Shown in pieces: positions 23,406-34,194 of a DNA stretch of 64,000 nt. The stretch covers positions 124,001 through 188,000 of the forward strand of contig NZ_VSKM01000008.1 in assembly GCF_008086175.1 (NCBI RefSeq), in the 5' to 3' direction. The DNA comes from Bizionia saleffrena. Lineage in GTDB: Bacteria > Bacteroidota > Bacteroidia > Flavobacteriales > Flavobacteriaceae. Both the position numbers and the translations under genes were made by a program. Positions within the stretch are counted from its first letter, which is position 1. Every line of letters starts with the position of its first letter. The notes under the pieces were generated by a model. That model searched no databases and was not told the origin of the DNA. It saw only the letters and a program-made list of their open reading frames with translations.

Positions 23406-26057
23406 TGATAAGATCTTTAATTAATATTACTAATTTAAAAAAGCAGCTTTACTGCTTTTTTTTATTTGTACCTGCTTTACTTATTAGTCAAACTAACATT
23501 GACGGTAGTATAAAAGATACTAACAACACCCCCATTGATGGTGCAAATATTATTCTTAAAAAGACAGATACTGATGAAATTGCAACCTTCACAACCTCTA
23601 ACGCCAAAGGGTATTTTAACCTACAAACACAAACAGGTAATTATACTTTAAAAATTAGTGCTTTGGTTTTTTAAACCATTATAAAAAACATAGAACTAAA
23701 AGACACAACCTTACCACTTAACAATATTACATTAATAGAAAATAGCACGGCTTTAGAAGAGGTAATAATAAACGCAGAAAACAATGGTGTTGTTCAAAAA
23801 GGGGATGTTACACAATACAAAATTGAAAAGTTTTTAAACGGTACAGAAGAAAGTTTAAAAGATGTAATAACGAGATTACCTGGATTAGACATTAACGAAA
23901 ATGGAAAAATCACTGATAATGGAAAAGAAATTGACAGACTGCTAGTTGATGGTGAAAATTTATACAAAAAACAACACCAACTTGCTACAGAAAATATAAA
24001 TTCTGAAATGGTGAAAATGCAGAACTAATAAGAAATTATAAAGATTTTGAGTCTATTAGCACAAACGATAAAACCGAAATTACTGCATTAAACATTAATA
24101 TTAAAGAAGAATTTAAAAATAAATTTACAGGTAATTTTGAAACACATTTAGGCTTTAAAGATAAATATAAAGTGAATGCTTCGCTTTTTAATTTCAACAA
24201 AAGAGTGAAATTCTCATTAATACCTAGTTCTAATAACTTAGGAGAATCTACTATGAGCATACAAGATTATTATGCGCTTACAGATACAGATGTTAGAAGC
24301 AACTTAAATAATGAGAGTAAAGTTACGTTTTCTAAATTAGAAGATTTACCCCGTTTTTTAAATTCTAAAAATAATGTTGCTGCAAAAAGTAATAATTTTG
24401 TAACAATAAGTAGTATAGCAAACCTTTCTGATAAAATAAAACTAGACTTTTATGGAATTTTCAACACTGCAGAACAAGAAGAAAACTATAGCAGAGAACT
24501 ACTTTTTAAATCGCCACAAAATTTAGACGAGATTAATGAAAACAACAAAATTATAGAGAAAAATTATTTTGGCGTTTTACAATTGAAATCTATTTACAAA
24601 CCTTATAAAAACAGCGTATTAACTCTAAATAATTATATAAATATTGATAACACTACCCAAGACAAAGACATAGAAAACCTAACTAACGAAAAATATATCA
24701 ATACAAAAGAAACAAATAAACCCAAAAAAAATTAATTTTAACTCGGAGATAAATTATAGTAAAAACATAAACTCAAATACATTTACTTCTAGCTTATCTT
24801 TTAACTATCTTGACAGTAAAAGCATAAAAAACATTTATTCTAACAACGCCTTTATAAATATTAATTTTAACGACGAATTTGTCGCTAATCAATCAATAGA
24901 TAAGTCTTTACAAGAGACAAACTTTCATTTATCCTACACTTTAAACTATAATAAGGTTTCTATAGATTTATACAATAATACATCTTTTACAAGGGATAAG
25001 TTAACATCAAACACTAATAATCTTTCTAGCTTTTACAACAGGATATCATTAGACCAATTATTAGCTAAAAATGGTATTGATGCAACCTTTAAAATCTCAA
25101 AAACAATAAATTATATCATAGGGGCAAATTACAATTATACAGCAAAGACGTATAATACTATAAATAACAACATTAATTACTTAGAATTTAACTCGTCTAT
25201 TAAATCTGTATTTAACACCAATAATATAGCACAACTATCTTATAAATTTTCAAGCCAAACACCCAATATAGACCATTTAAATGATGGATTTATTATTAAA
25301 GATTATCGAAACTTACTTGTAAATAACGATTTTACAATTACAACTCTCTTGCCGTATCATCAAATTAGTGCGAGTCATTTCATTTTTAAACCCAAATTAG
25401 AGTTTTCATATATTTTTAATGCTTCCTACACTAGTAAAAATAAGTCTATTGGTAATAATATAATAAACACAGAAAACATATTATCTCTACAAATAAAATA
25501 ATTCGTCAAGATAATATGTTTAATACGTTTATTTTTTTAGAAAAAAACTTAAAAAACTACCATTATCTTTTTCTGGTACTTTATCTTATAACACTAACAA
25601 AAAAGAACATTTTCAAGATAATAATCTGTACCATTTCAAGAATGAAAACATATCTAGTATTTTAAAAGTGAAAAGCCAATTTAAGAAAGCTGTTTTCCAT
25701 TTTGATTTAGGCCTTAAATATTCAAAAGACAACTACACCGATCAAAATAGCAGAACTTACCTTCGTATTACACAGCCTTATTTAAATACAAATGGTAAAA
25801 TTTCAAAGAGTCTATTTTGGTATTTAAACTCTAGTTTAACCTTTTACAACGGCACTAACTCAACTAGAAAGCTATATGTTATAAGTCCGAAATTAAGGTT
25901 TACTAAAGAAAAATAGAAATGGGAAATATATGCAACTGGAAATAACATATTGAATCTAAACCATAAAACTATTCTTGAAAACAACAGCTCAACTAGTTTC
26001 TACGAGGAAAAAACAAGCGCTACTCTTTCCGGACATATTCTTTTGGGTGGTAAATAA
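23405..26057 (+). pseudogene. carboxypeptidase-regulatory-like outer-membrane beta-barrel receptor, broken
   Basis: One ancestral frame can be followed from a signal peptide and regulatory-like domain (DGSIKDTNNTPIDGANI), through a plug-like segment (VITRLPGLDINENGK, IDRLLVDGENLY), to a long barrel ending at LLGGK. Lesions: TAA at 23672; a one-base loss near 24013; an extra A in the A-run 24724-24731; a one-base loss near 25490; another near 25545 in an A-run; and TAG at 25914. Between the lesions the text stays receptor-like, so decay is recent. It belongs to the receptor family that accompanies GLPGLI proteins. Not functional as one protein. Confidence 0.85.
23438..23460 (+). terminator. 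terminator-like hairpin at the start of the receptor pseudogene
   Basis: AAAAAGCAG (23438-23446) pairs with CTGCTTTTT (23452-23460) over a five-base loop and runs into a T-tract, 33 bases after the GLPGLI stop. It lies in signal-peptide codons, so it may be coincidental. Confidence 0.4.
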
Positions 26058-26238
26058 AAATTTTAACTCTATTATTTTCCTGTAATTATTTAAAATTTGT
26101 TATGCACGCATAATAAAAATGTAAAATAAAATAATTAACTTCGTAAAATAAAAGAATATTAAATACAAGAAAGCTAATTAAGAGAATTTAAGTATCTTTT
26201 GATTTGTCATTGTATCAATTTATAAATAAAACAAGAGA

Positions 26239-26985
26239 ATGAAAATTTTAGTGTGTATTAGCCATGTTCCAGACACCACCTCAAAAATTAATTTCACAGA
26301 TGGTGATTCTAAATTCGACACCAGCGGTGTACAATTTGTAATTAACCCAAATGATGAGTTTGGATTGACACGTGCTATGTGGTTTAAGGAAAAACAAGGG
26401 GCCAGTGTAGATGTCGTTAATGTGGGTGGCCCAGAAACAGAACCAACATTACGTAAAGCATTAGCTATAGGTGCCGATTCTGCAATTCGTGTAAACACAC
26501 CTGCAGTAGACGGTTACCAAGTCGCGAAAGAATTAGCTAAAGTAGTAAAAGATGGCGGTTACGATTTAGTTATTGCGGGCCGTGAGTCTATCGATTATAA
26601 CGGTGCAATGGTGCCAGGAATGTTAGCTGAGTTAACCGATGCTAACTTTGTTACCAATTGTATTAACTTAGAAGTTGATGGTACCAGCGCAACAGCGATT
26701 AGAGAAATCGATGGTGGAAAAGAAACGGTTTCAACCGCTTTACCCTTAGTCATTGGTGGACAAAAAGGATTAGTTGAAGAAAGTGATTTACGTATTCCTA
26801 ATATGAGAGGTATTATGATGGCGCGTAAAAAACCGTTAAATGTGGTTGAAGCAACATCGGCAGAAACAGAAACGTCTTCTGTTAAATTTGAAAAGCCTGT
26901 ATCAAAAGGAGCGGTAACTTTAGTAGATGCCAATAATTTAGACGAATTAGTAAACTTACTTCATAACGAAGCTAAAGTTATTTAA
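26239..26985 (+). CDS. etfB: electron transfer flavoprotein subunit beta
   Basis: 248 residues of the ETF-beta/FixA family, which with EtfA carries electrons from acyl-CoA dehydrogenases to the quinone pool. Conserved parts include ILVCISHVPDT at the N-terminus, NPNDEFGL, AGRESIDYNGAMVPGMLAEL and the C-terminal MRGIMMARKKPL. It is followed 98 bases later by etfA in the same direction, as expected. Confidence 0.95.
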   Translation: MKILVCISHVPDTTSKINFTDGDSKFDTSGVQFVINPNDEFGLTRAMWFKEKQGASVDVVNVGGPETEPTLRKALAIGADSAIRVNTPAVDGYQVAKELAKVVKDGGYDLVIAGRESIDYNGAMVPGMLAELTDANFVTNCINLEVDGTSATAIREIDGGKETVSTALPLVIGGQKGLVEESDLRIPNMRGIMMARKKPLNVVEATSAETETSSVKFEKPVSKGAVTLVDANNLDELVNLLHNEAKVI

Positions 26986-27083
26986 TCCTGTTTTTTCGTT
27001 TACAACGAGAGAACACGGTGAGCAATTCATTATAAACACCTCGCAATAGTACTTAGTAGTATTGCGACAAGAAAAATTAAAAT

Positions 27084-28046
27084 ATGTCAATTTTAGTATA
27101 TACAGAATCAGAAAACGGAAAATTTAAGAAAACAGCTTTCGAGGTTGCTTCTTATGCGAAAGCTGTAGCCGACCAATTAGGGACTACAGTAACAGCGGTT
27201 GCAGTAAATGCAGACGATGTTTCAGAATTAGGAAAATATGGTGTAGACAAAGTATTAAAAGTGTCTAATACCGATTTAAAAAAATTCAATGCAAAATCTT
27301 ACGCGTCAGTTTTAAAGCAAGCAGCAGAGAATGAAAGTTCTAAGGTTGTTGTGGTAAGCTCTAGCGCAGACAGTAAATATTTAGCACCACTATTGGCTGT
27401 AAATTTAGATGCTGGTTACGCATCTAACGTTGTCGAAGTACCTTCTAGCACATCTCCATTTACTGTAAAACGTACCGCTTTTACAAACAAAGCATTCAAT
27501 ATTACAACCATAGATACTGCTGTAAAAGTAGTAGGGGTTTCTAACAATTCTTATGGTTTAGTAGAAAACACCGGAAGCGCAACTACCGAAGACTTTTCTC
27601 CTTCAATTCCTGCTTCTGGAGTAACAGTAGAGTCAGTGGATAAAGTAACAGATAAAGTAACTATTGCCGATGCTGAGATTGTAGTCTCTGCAGGTCGTGG
27701 TTTAAAAGGTCCTGAAAACTGGGGAATGATTGAAGAATTAGCAGACGTTTTAGGAGCAGCAACAGCATGTTCTAAGCCTGTAAGTGATTTGGGATGGAGA
27801 CCACACGGTGAACACGTAGGGCAAACAGGAAAACCTGTAGCGGCAAACTTATACATTGCCATAGGTATTTCTGGAGCCATCCAGCATTTAGCTGGTATAA
27901 ATGCCTCTAAAGTAAAAGTAGTTATAAACACAGACCCAGAAGCTCCTTTCTTTAAGGCCGCAGATTATGGTGTTGTTGGTGATGCTTTTGAAGTCGTACC
28001 CGCACTAATAGAAAAATTAAAAGCTTTTAAAGCCGCAAACGCTTAA
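27084..28046 (+). CDS. etfA: electron transfer flavoprotein subunit alpha
   Basis: 320 residues. The C-terminal FAD domain is clear: SAGRGLKGPENW, SKPVSDLGWRPHGEHVGQTG, ANLYIAIGISGAIQHLAG and INTDPEAPFF. It forms the heterodimer with the preceding etfB product. The N-terminal domain is as in the short ETF form, without a ferredoxin extension. Confidence 0.96.
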   Translation: MSILVYTESENGKFKKTAFEVASYAKAVADQLGTTVTAVAVNADDVSELGKYGVDKVLKVSNTDLKKFNAKSYASVLKQAAENESSKVVVVSSSADSKYLAPLLAVNLDAGYASNVVEVPSSTSPFTVKRTAFTNKAFNITTIDTAVKVVGVSNNSYGLVENTGSATTEDFSPSIPASGVTVESVDKVTDKVTIADAEIVVSAGRGLKGPENWGMIEELADVLGAATACSKPVSDLGWRPHGEHVGQTGKPVAANLYIAIGISGAIQHLAGINASKVKVVINTDPEAPFFKAADYGVVGDAFEVVPALIEKLKAFKAANA

Positions 28047-28203
28047 ATTATTGAAATTTAAGTTCTTAAATAAGAACTGTTTAAATTAGAGTTTTCAAAT
28101 TATAGATTTCTGTAATATGAAAAATCAACACTAAAATTTACAATTATAAGTTTTGGAGTTGGTATTCTCCCAATTTAAACAGTTCTTTGTTTTTTATAAA
28201 ATT

Positions 28204-28818
28204 ATGAGTTTAGTTCGACTAAATATAAAAGGAATATCTTATAGCCAAACCCAAAATGGCGCTTACGCCCTTATACTAAACGAAGTCGATGGAGACAGAA
28301 AACTTCCCATAGTTATTGGCGCTTTCGAAGCACAATCTATCGCTATCGCTTTAGAAAAAGAAATAACCCCCCCAAGACCACTTACTCACGATCTCTTTAA
28401 AAACTTTGCAGACCGTTTTGATATTGTTATAAAACAAGTCATAATTCATAAACTCGTGGATGGCGTTTTTTACTCTAGTTTAGTATGCGAACGCGATAAA
28501 ATAGAGGAAATTATAGACACCCGAACGAGCGATGCTATCGCCTTGGCCTTACGTTTTAAAGCGCCTATTTTTACTTATAAAAATATTCTAGATAAAGCTG
28601 GAATCTTCTTAAAAGTCGACTTAGACGAAGAAGAGCATGACGAGGACAGTATTCTTATTGACGGTGTTTTAAACGAAGATATAGATATCTCTGCAACGAC
28701 AGAGGACGATTACAAATCATATTCCCTAGGAGATTTGCAAAACCTGTTAACCGAAGCAGTTAATAATGAAGATTATGAAAAAGCCGCTAAACTAAGAGAC
28801 GAGATTTCTAAACGATAA
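28204..28818 (+). CDS. bifunctional nuclease family protein (DUF151 plus UVR motif)
   Basis: 204 residues from ATG 28204. The TTG-started frame from 28153 adds 17 unlikely residues, so the ATG at MSLVRLNIKG was chosen. The N-terminal DUF151/BFN domain is at about 1-140 (LPIVIGAFEAQSIAIALE, DTRTSDAIALALR). An acidic linker follows, then a UVR motif (about 178-203: LLTEAVNNEDYEKAAKLRDEI). Related proteins were described as bifunctional nucleases; the physiological role in bacteria is unclear. The next gene starts nine bases downstream. Confidence 0.88.
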   Translation: MSLVRLNIKGISYSQTQNGAYALILNEVDGDRKLPIVIGAFEAQSIAIALEKEITPPRPLTHDLFKNFADRFDIVIKQVIIHKLVDGVFYSSLVCERDKIEEIIDTRTSDAIALALRFKAPIFTYKNILDKAGIFLKVDLDEEEHDEDSILIDGVLNEDIDISATTEDDYKSYSLGDLQNLLTEAVNNEDYEKAAKLRDEISKR

Positions 28819-28827
28819 GACTTTATT

Positions 28828-30546
28828 ATGAAATACTTTTTTTTAGCTTTAATAGCTATGTTTTTTGGGCTCAATACTTTAGTAGCGCAAGACATCAATA
28901 AAACGTGGGAAATACAATCCCTACAAAACCAAGCCGGCGAAGATGTTATTTCAGTTTCAGATACCGATAAACTTACTCTTAATAATGGCGAATTTGAATT
29001 CTCTATTATAGACAGCAACGTAAACGCTACCGGTGATTATATCTATCAACATAATTTACTTGTTTTTTACTTTAACAAACCCTCAGATTCTATACAGAAG
29101 TATAAAATCTCAAAACTTACAGACTCTACTTTAGTCTTTAAAGAAAAAGACATTACCTATAGCTTTAAAACGCCAATTACTTTAAAAAAAGCAATGACTG
29201 CTTTAGCAGAAACGGGAGATAAAGAAGGCATTGTTAGCAGCCAAGGTATCACTATTACTAGCTTGTGGCGTGGTCTGTTAGGAATGGTATCATTAATTTT
29301 TATTGCTTTCTTATTTAGTAATAACCGTAAAGCAATCGATTGGAAAATTGTGGGTATAGGACTCCTTTTTCAGCTTATTATTGCGGTAGGTGTCTTAAAA
29401 GTACCATTTGTAAAAAGTATTTTCGAATTTATTGGCAGCCTGTTTATTAGTGTGCTAGATTTTACACGTGCAGGGAGTAAGTTTCTATTCGATGGTTTAG
29501 TAATGGATATGGATACTTTCGGCTTTATATTCGCCTTCCAAGTACTACCAACTATAATATTCTTTTCGGCATTAACCTCACTTCTTTACTATTTAGGAAT
29601 TATTCAAAAAGTAGTAAAAGGAATGGCGTGGGCGCTATCCAAAGTACTTAAAATTTCTGGCGCTGAAAGTTTAAGTGTTGCCGGAAATATTTTCTTAGGA
29701 CAGACTGAAGCTCCACTCCTTATTAAAGCCTATCTAGAAAAAATGAATAAGTCTGAAATCCTTTTAGTAATGATTGGAGGTATGGCTACCGTTGCCGGAG
29801 CTGTATTAGCGGCTTATATTGGTTTTTTAGGAGGTGAAGATGAAGCTCTGCGTTTGTTTTATGCAAAACACCTTTTGGCAGCCTCCGTAATGGCGGCACC
29901 TGGCGCTATTGTCATTTCAAAAATTCTTTACCCGCAAACTGAAGTTATTGATAAAGACGTTAATGTATCGCAAGATAAAATAGGCTCTAATATCTTAGAT
30001 GCCATTGCCAATGGTACAACTGAAGGTTTAAAACTAGCCGTAAACGTCGGTGCAATGTTGTTAGTTTTCGTGGCCTTTATAGCGATGTTAAACGGTATTT
30101 TAGGTTGGGCTGGAGAAGTTACAACGTTGAATAATTGGGTGGAAAATAACACGCCGTACCCTAAAGTTTCTTTAGAATTAATTTTAGGATATGTTTTCGC
30201 TCCTTTAATGTGGTTAATGGGGGTTGCTCGAGAAGATATGGCACTTATGGGACAGCTTTTAGGTATTAAATTGGCGGCCAGCGAGTTTATTGGTTATATT
30301 CAATTAGCCGAATTAAAAAACGTCGCTAATGTTACGCACTTAAAATTCGAAAAATCTATTATTATGGCCACGTATATGCTTTGTGGTTTTGCCAACTTTG
30401 CTTCTATTGGTATTCAGATCGGAGGCATAGGATCTTTAGCTCCTGGACAACGCAAAACATTGTCAAAGTTTGGTATGAAAGCCTTACTTGGAGGGACCAT
30501 CGCTTCATTAATTTCAGCAACTATTGCAGGCATGATTATTGGGTAA
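28828..30546 (+). CDS. NupC-family nucleoside:cation symporter with an extra N-terminal domain
   Basis: 572 residues. The C-terminal ~425 residues are the concentrative nucleoside transporter fold, with [40 protein letters not shown] and [17 protein letters not shown]. Unlike most CNTs it begins with a cleavable-looking signal (about 1-21) and a soluble ~105-residue segment ([34 protein letters not shown]) that resembles a lipocalin-like fold and would face the periplasm. It probably imports nucleosides with Na+ or H+; thyA follows. Cation and substrate are not determined. Confidence 0.9.
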   Translation: MKYFFLALIAMFFGLNTLVAQDINKTWEIQSLQNQAGEDVISVSDTDKLTLNNGEFEFSIIDSNVNATGDYIYQHNLLVFYFNKPSDSIQKYKISKLTDSTLVFKEKDITYSFKTPITLKKAMTALAETGDKEGIVSSQGITITSLWRGLLGMVSLIFIAFLFSNNRKAIDWKIVGIGLLFQLIIAVGVLKVPFVKSIFEFIGSLFISVLDFTRAGSKFLFDGLVMDMDTFGFIFAFQVLPTIIFFSALTSLLYYLGIIQKVVKGMAWALSKVLKISGAESLSVAGNIFLGQTEAPLLIKAYLEKMNKSEILLVMIGGMATVAGAVLAAYIGFLGGEDEALRLFYAKHLLAASVMAAPGAIVISKILYPQTEVIDKDVNVSQDKIGSNILDAIANGTTEGLKLAVNVGAMLLVFVAFIAMLNGILGWAGEVTTLNNWVENNTPYPKVSLELILGYVFAPLMWLMGVAREDMALMGQLLGIKLAASEFIGYIQLAELKNVANVTHLKFEKSIIMATYMLCGFANFASIGIQIGGIGSLAPGQRKTLSKFGMKALLGGTIASLISATIAGMIIG

Positions 30547-30680
30547 TAAACGGCATTAAAAGAAATAAATCTTATTATAAAGAAAGCGTCAATCAAAATC
30601 TAATTAGAAACTTTTTTTTACTTTTGATACCAATCAAAGGACAATTAGAAACGCAATTATCGCTTTCGAACACTATTAAT

Positions 30681-31505
30681 ATGAAACAATATCACGACTT
30701 AGTAAACCACGTATTAGAAAACGGAAACGACAAAGGAGACCGCACAGGAACAGGCACCAAAAGTGTCTTTGGTTACCAAATGCGTTTTGATTTGAGCGAA
30801 GGCTTCCCGATGGTTACCACCAAGAAACTCCACCTAAAATCTATTATCTACGAGCTTCTATGGTTTTTAAAAGGCGATACAAATATTAAGTATTTAAATG
30901 ATAACGGCGTTCGTATTTGGAATGAATGGGCAGACGAAAATGGCGATTTAGGTCCGGTTTACGGACACCAATGGAGAAACTGGAATAACGACGAGATCGA
31001 TCAAATCGCAGATGTTATTCTGGAGCTTAAAAGCAACCCAAATAGTAGACGAATGTTAGTCTCTGCTTGGAATCCTTCAGTGTTACCAGACGCCTCTAAA
31101 TCGTTTAGCGAGAATGTAGCCAACGGAAAAGCAGCATTACCACCGTGCCACACGTTCTTTCAGTTTTATGTTGCCGACGGTAAATTGTCTTGCCAATTGT
31201 ACCAACGTAGTGCCGATATTTTTTTAGGCGTGCCTTTTAATATTGGCTCTTATGCCCTATTTACTATGATGATGGCTCAGGTTTGTGGTTACGAACCGGG
31301 TGATTTTATACATACATTCGGAGACGCGCATATTTACAATAATCATAAAGAGCAATTAGAGTTGCAATTATCTCGCGCACCTAAAGATCTACCGAAAATG
31401 AAAATAAATCCAGAGGTTAAAGATATATTTGCTTTTACGTTTGAAGATTTTACCTTAGAAAATTACGACCCCCATCCACATATTAAAGGAAAAGTAGCCA
31501 TTTAA
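30681..31505 (+). CDS. thyA: thymidylate synthase
   Basis: Converts dUMP and methylene-tetrahydrofolate to dTMP and dihydrofolate. 274 residues from ATG 30681 (MKQYHDLV); a longer frame upstream runs through the end of the transporter gene and is not the start. The active-site Cys156 is in [31 protein letters not shown] and the C-terminal [10 protein letters not shown] are also present. It is immediately followed by the dihydrofolate reductase gene, which regenerates its folate product. Confidence 0.97.
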   Translation: MKQYHDLVNHVLENGNDKGDRTGTGTKSVFGYQMRFDLSEGFPMVTTKKLHLKSIIYELLWFLKGDTNIKYLNDNGVRIWNEWADENGDLGPVYGHQWRNWNNDEIDQIADVILELKSNPNSRRMLVSAWNPSVLPDASKSFSENVANGKAALPPCHTFFQFYVADGKLSCQLYQRSADIFLGVPFNIGSYALFTMMMAQVCGYEPGDFIHTFGDAHIYNNHKEQLELQLSRAPKDLPKMKINPEVKDIFAFTFEDFTLENYDPHPHIKGKVAI

Positions 31506-31576
31506 TTTTAATTATTCAGGTAATAGATTTCTCTTTTTAAAATAGTAACTTTACTCTATTAATTAGCACTATACTT

Positions 31577-32491
31577 ATGTTTGGAAAGAAAACACAAAAA
31601 TCTCAAATTGATAGAGATCAATTAGAACTTATAGAAAATGCGCAACGTCGCGTAAAGCAAAAAAAAAGATTATACATTCACTTTGTTGTTTTTTTAATTG
31701 GTGCTGTATTTTTAGTTTTAGCAAATACGGTTTTAGGTATTGGTGACGCCGTAAAGTTTTTTAATATCGATTGGTTTGTATTTGCCATATTTATTTGGTT
31801 ATTCTTTTTTCTGTATCACGTATTCAATGTTTTTGTGACGCATAAATTTATGGGTGACGCGTGGGAAAAAGCGCAATTAGATAAATTAGTAGGAGAGCAG
31901 AAATTGCGTATCGAAAAACTAAAACATCAGGTTGCAAAGAAGGCACCACAACAAGTTAAGATAGCGCCATCGAATACAGCCCTCTCTCCAAATAATAAGA
32001 CTAACAATCTTACCATTATTGTGGCTGCTTCAGAAAACAATGCCATTGGAAAAGACAACGGTTTAATTTGGCATTTAAGCGATGACTTAAAACGTTTCAA
32101 ATCGCTTACTTCGGGTCATCATATTATTATGGGGCGCAAAACCTTCGAAAGTTTCCCGAAGCCACTTCCTAATAGAACCCATGTTATTGTAACAAGACAA
32201 GACAATTACCCAGTACCCGTAGGCGTTATTGTTGTAAATTCTATCGAAAAAGCAATCGAAATAAGTAAAAACGATAACCAACCTTTTATAATTGGCGGTG
32301 GCGAAATTTACAAGCAAGCCCTGCCGTATGTAAATACTATCGAGATTACGCGTGTACACGACACCTTTGATGCCGATACCTTTTTTCCTGAAATTGATAC
32401 GACCGCTTGGAAAGAAACACATCATATTTTTCACGGAAAAGATAGCAATAACAATCACGATTTCACTTTCTTAACGTATATTAAACGGTAA
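31577..32491 (+). CDS. folA: 2TM-domain/dihydrofolate reductase fusion
   Basis: 304 residues in two parts. Residues 1-125 form a Bacteroidota 2TM domain: a basic amphipathic start, two membrane helices (about 32-50 and 66-88) and a coiled tail. After a short linker, residues 144-304 are a complete dihydrofolate reductase: LTIIVAASENNAIGKDNGL, the catalytic acid Asp170 in LSDDLKRF, IIMGRKTFESF and FIIGGGEIYKQALP. No stop or frameshift separates the parts. The enzyme should be tethered to the inner membrane facing the cytoplasm. With thyA just upstream it completes the thymidylate cycle. Confidence 0.92.
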   Translation: MFGKKTQKSQIDRDQLELIENAQRRVKQKKRLYIHFVVFLIGAVFLVLANTVLGIGDAVKFFNIDWFVFAIFIWLFFFLYHVFNVFVTHKFMGDAWEKAQLDKLVGEQKLRIEKLKHQVAKKAPQQVKIAPSNTALSPNNKTNNLTIIVAASENNAIGKDNGLIWHLSDDLKRFKSLTSGHHIIMGRKTFESFPKPLPNRTHVIVTRQDNYPVPVGVIVVNSIEKAIEISKNDNQPFIIGGGEIYKQALPYVNTIEITRVHDTFDADTFFPEIDTTAWKETHHIFHGKDSNNNHDFTFLTYIKR

Positions 32492-32556
32492 CTACAATCG
32501 GTAATAAAATTGCGATTTTAGAAAATAAGTCAGCCAATTTTAATTAATTTCGCAGT

Positions 32557-34113
32557 ATGATGCAAGAGATCCAACTTCGTATTTCTCTAAAGGACGAAGA
32601 AAAAAACGATATATTACTGCTTAAAGCGGCGCAATATTTAAACATTCCCAAGCAAGATATAACGGGCGTAAAAGTATTACGAAAGTCTATTGATGCAAGA
32701 AAACCTAAAATAATATTCAATTATAAAATCGCTGTTTACATTAAAGAACCGCTACCTAAAACTTCGGAATACGACTTTCATTACCAAGACGTTTCTAAAG
32801 CAAAAGCGATTCATATTATTGGCTTCGGCCCCGCAGGAATGTACGCTGCGCTGCGTTGTATAGAATTAGGTTATAAACCTATTGTTTTAGAACGCGGCAA
32901 AAATGTAAAAGATAGACGTCGCGATTTAAAAGCGATTAATCAGGATCATTTTGTAAACGAAGATTCCAATTACTGTTTTGGCGAAGGTGGTGCAGGAACC
33001 TACAGCGACGGTAAATTATATACTAGAAGTTTAAAACGTGGCGATGTGCGCCGTATTTTTGAAAACTTGGTGTATCACGGTGCTAACGAACAGATTTTAG
33101 CAGATGCACATCCGCATATAGGAACCAATAAACTCCCTAAAATTATTCAAAATATACGTGAAAACATCATCAAATATGGTGGTGAAGTTCATTTTGAAAC
33201 GCGAGTAGTAGATTTTAGTATCAAAAACAATAAAATTGAAGCCCTTCAACTTAAAAACGGTGATGAAGTAATAACCGATCGTGTTATTTTAGCGACGGGT
33301 CATTCGGCCCGCGATATTTTCTATCTTTTAAATAAAAAGCATATTGCTATCGATTCAAAATCGTTTGCAATGGGCGTTCGTGTAGAGCATCCACAACATA
33401 TTATAGACAGTATTCAATACCACTGTTCTGGAGAGCGTCACGAATTATTACCGCCGGCTGCTTACAGTTTAGTGCAACAAGTTAACGATCGCGGTGTGTA
33501 CTCGTTTTGTATGTGCCCTGGCGGATTTATTGTACCTGCAGCAACGGCTAATGGCGAGGTGGTTGTAAACGGAATGTCGCCATCTAAGCGAAATAATAAA
33601 TTCGCGAATTCCGGTATTGTTGTTGAAATTAATGCTGATAATGATTTACGTAAATATGAGAAATTTGGAGCTTTAAAAGGCTTAGAATTTCAAAAAGAGT
33701 TAGAACGTTTAGCGTTTACCGCAGGCGGAAGATCTCAAGCAGCACCGGCGCAACGCTTAACAGATTTCGTAGAAGGTAATTTATCGGCAACCTTAAATGA
33801 AACCTCGTATCAACCTGGGTTACAGTCCGCACCTTTACACTCTTTATTACCCAAACTAATAGGAAGTAGATTGCGTAAAGGATTTGAATCTTTCGGACAA
33901 AAAATGAAAGGCTACTATACCGAAGAAGCCAATGTTATTGGTGTCGAATCTAGAACCTCATCACCAGTAAGCATCCCTAGAACCGATACTTTAGAACATA
34001 CTCAAATTAAAAACTTATATCCTTGCGGTGAAGGAGGCGGTTACGCCGGTGGCATTGTAAGTGCCGCAATGGATGGCGAACGCTGTGCTGAAGCCGCTAT
34101 TGTTGGTTTATAA
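32557..34113 (+). CDS. NAD(P)/FAD-dependent oxidoreductase (COG2509-like)
   Basis: 518 residues. The N-terminal ~90 residues form a small domain before the FAD-binding motif IIGFGPAGMYAALR and the end GYKPIVLERG. Further conserved parts: CFGEGGAGTYSDGKLYTR, ILATGHSARDIFYLL, and the C-terminal YPCGEGGGYAGGIVSAAMDG, where a second FAD contact lies. This is the uncharacterised COG2509 family; substrate and physiological role are unknown. Confidence 0.88.
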   Translation: MMQEIQLRISLKDEEKNDILLLKAAQYLNIPKQDITGVKVLRKSIDARKPKIIFNYKIAVYIKEPLPKTSEYDFHYQDVSKAKAIHIIGFGPAGMYAALRCIELGYKPIVLERGKNVKDRRRDLKAINQDHFVNEDSNYCFGEGGAGTYSDGKLYTRSLKRGDVRRIFENLVYHGANEQILADAHPHIGTNKLPKIIQNIRENIIKYGGEVHFETRVVDFSIKNNKIEALQLKNGDEVITDRVILATGHSARDIFYLLNKKHIAIDSKSFAMGVRVEHPQHIIDSIQYHCSGERHELLPPAAYSLVQQVNDRGVYSFCMCPGGFIVPAATANGEVVVNGMSPSKRNNKFANSGIVVEINADNDLRKYEKFGALKGLEFQKELERLAFTAGGRSQAAPAQRLTDFVEGNLSATLNETSYQPGLQSAPLHSLLPKLIGSRLRKGFESFGQKMKGYYTEEANVIGVESRTSSPVSIPRTDTLEHTQIKNLYPCGEGGGYAGGIVSAAMDGERCAEAAIVGL

Positions 34114-34165
34114 ATACTAAGAACAGACTGCAACATACAAACTTAATACTATTAAATATTATTCT

Positions 34166-34173
34166 TATTTTTG
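34166..34173 (+). promoter_or_regulatory. -7 element of the fabD-lspA promoter
   Basis: TATTTTTG lies 21 bases before the fabD ATG and fits the Bacteroidota -7 box; no good upstream TTG is seen. Confidence 0.4.
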
Positions 34174-34194
34174 CAGCATAAAAAACGAAACGAA

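Noticed and set aside
27551-27931. 126-codon antisense frame inside etfA
   Set aside because: Shadow of the etfA FAD domain; no homology-like pattern or own signals.
32087-32458. 123-codon antisense frame inside the DHFR domain
   Set aside because: Complement of a clearly real DHFR coding region.
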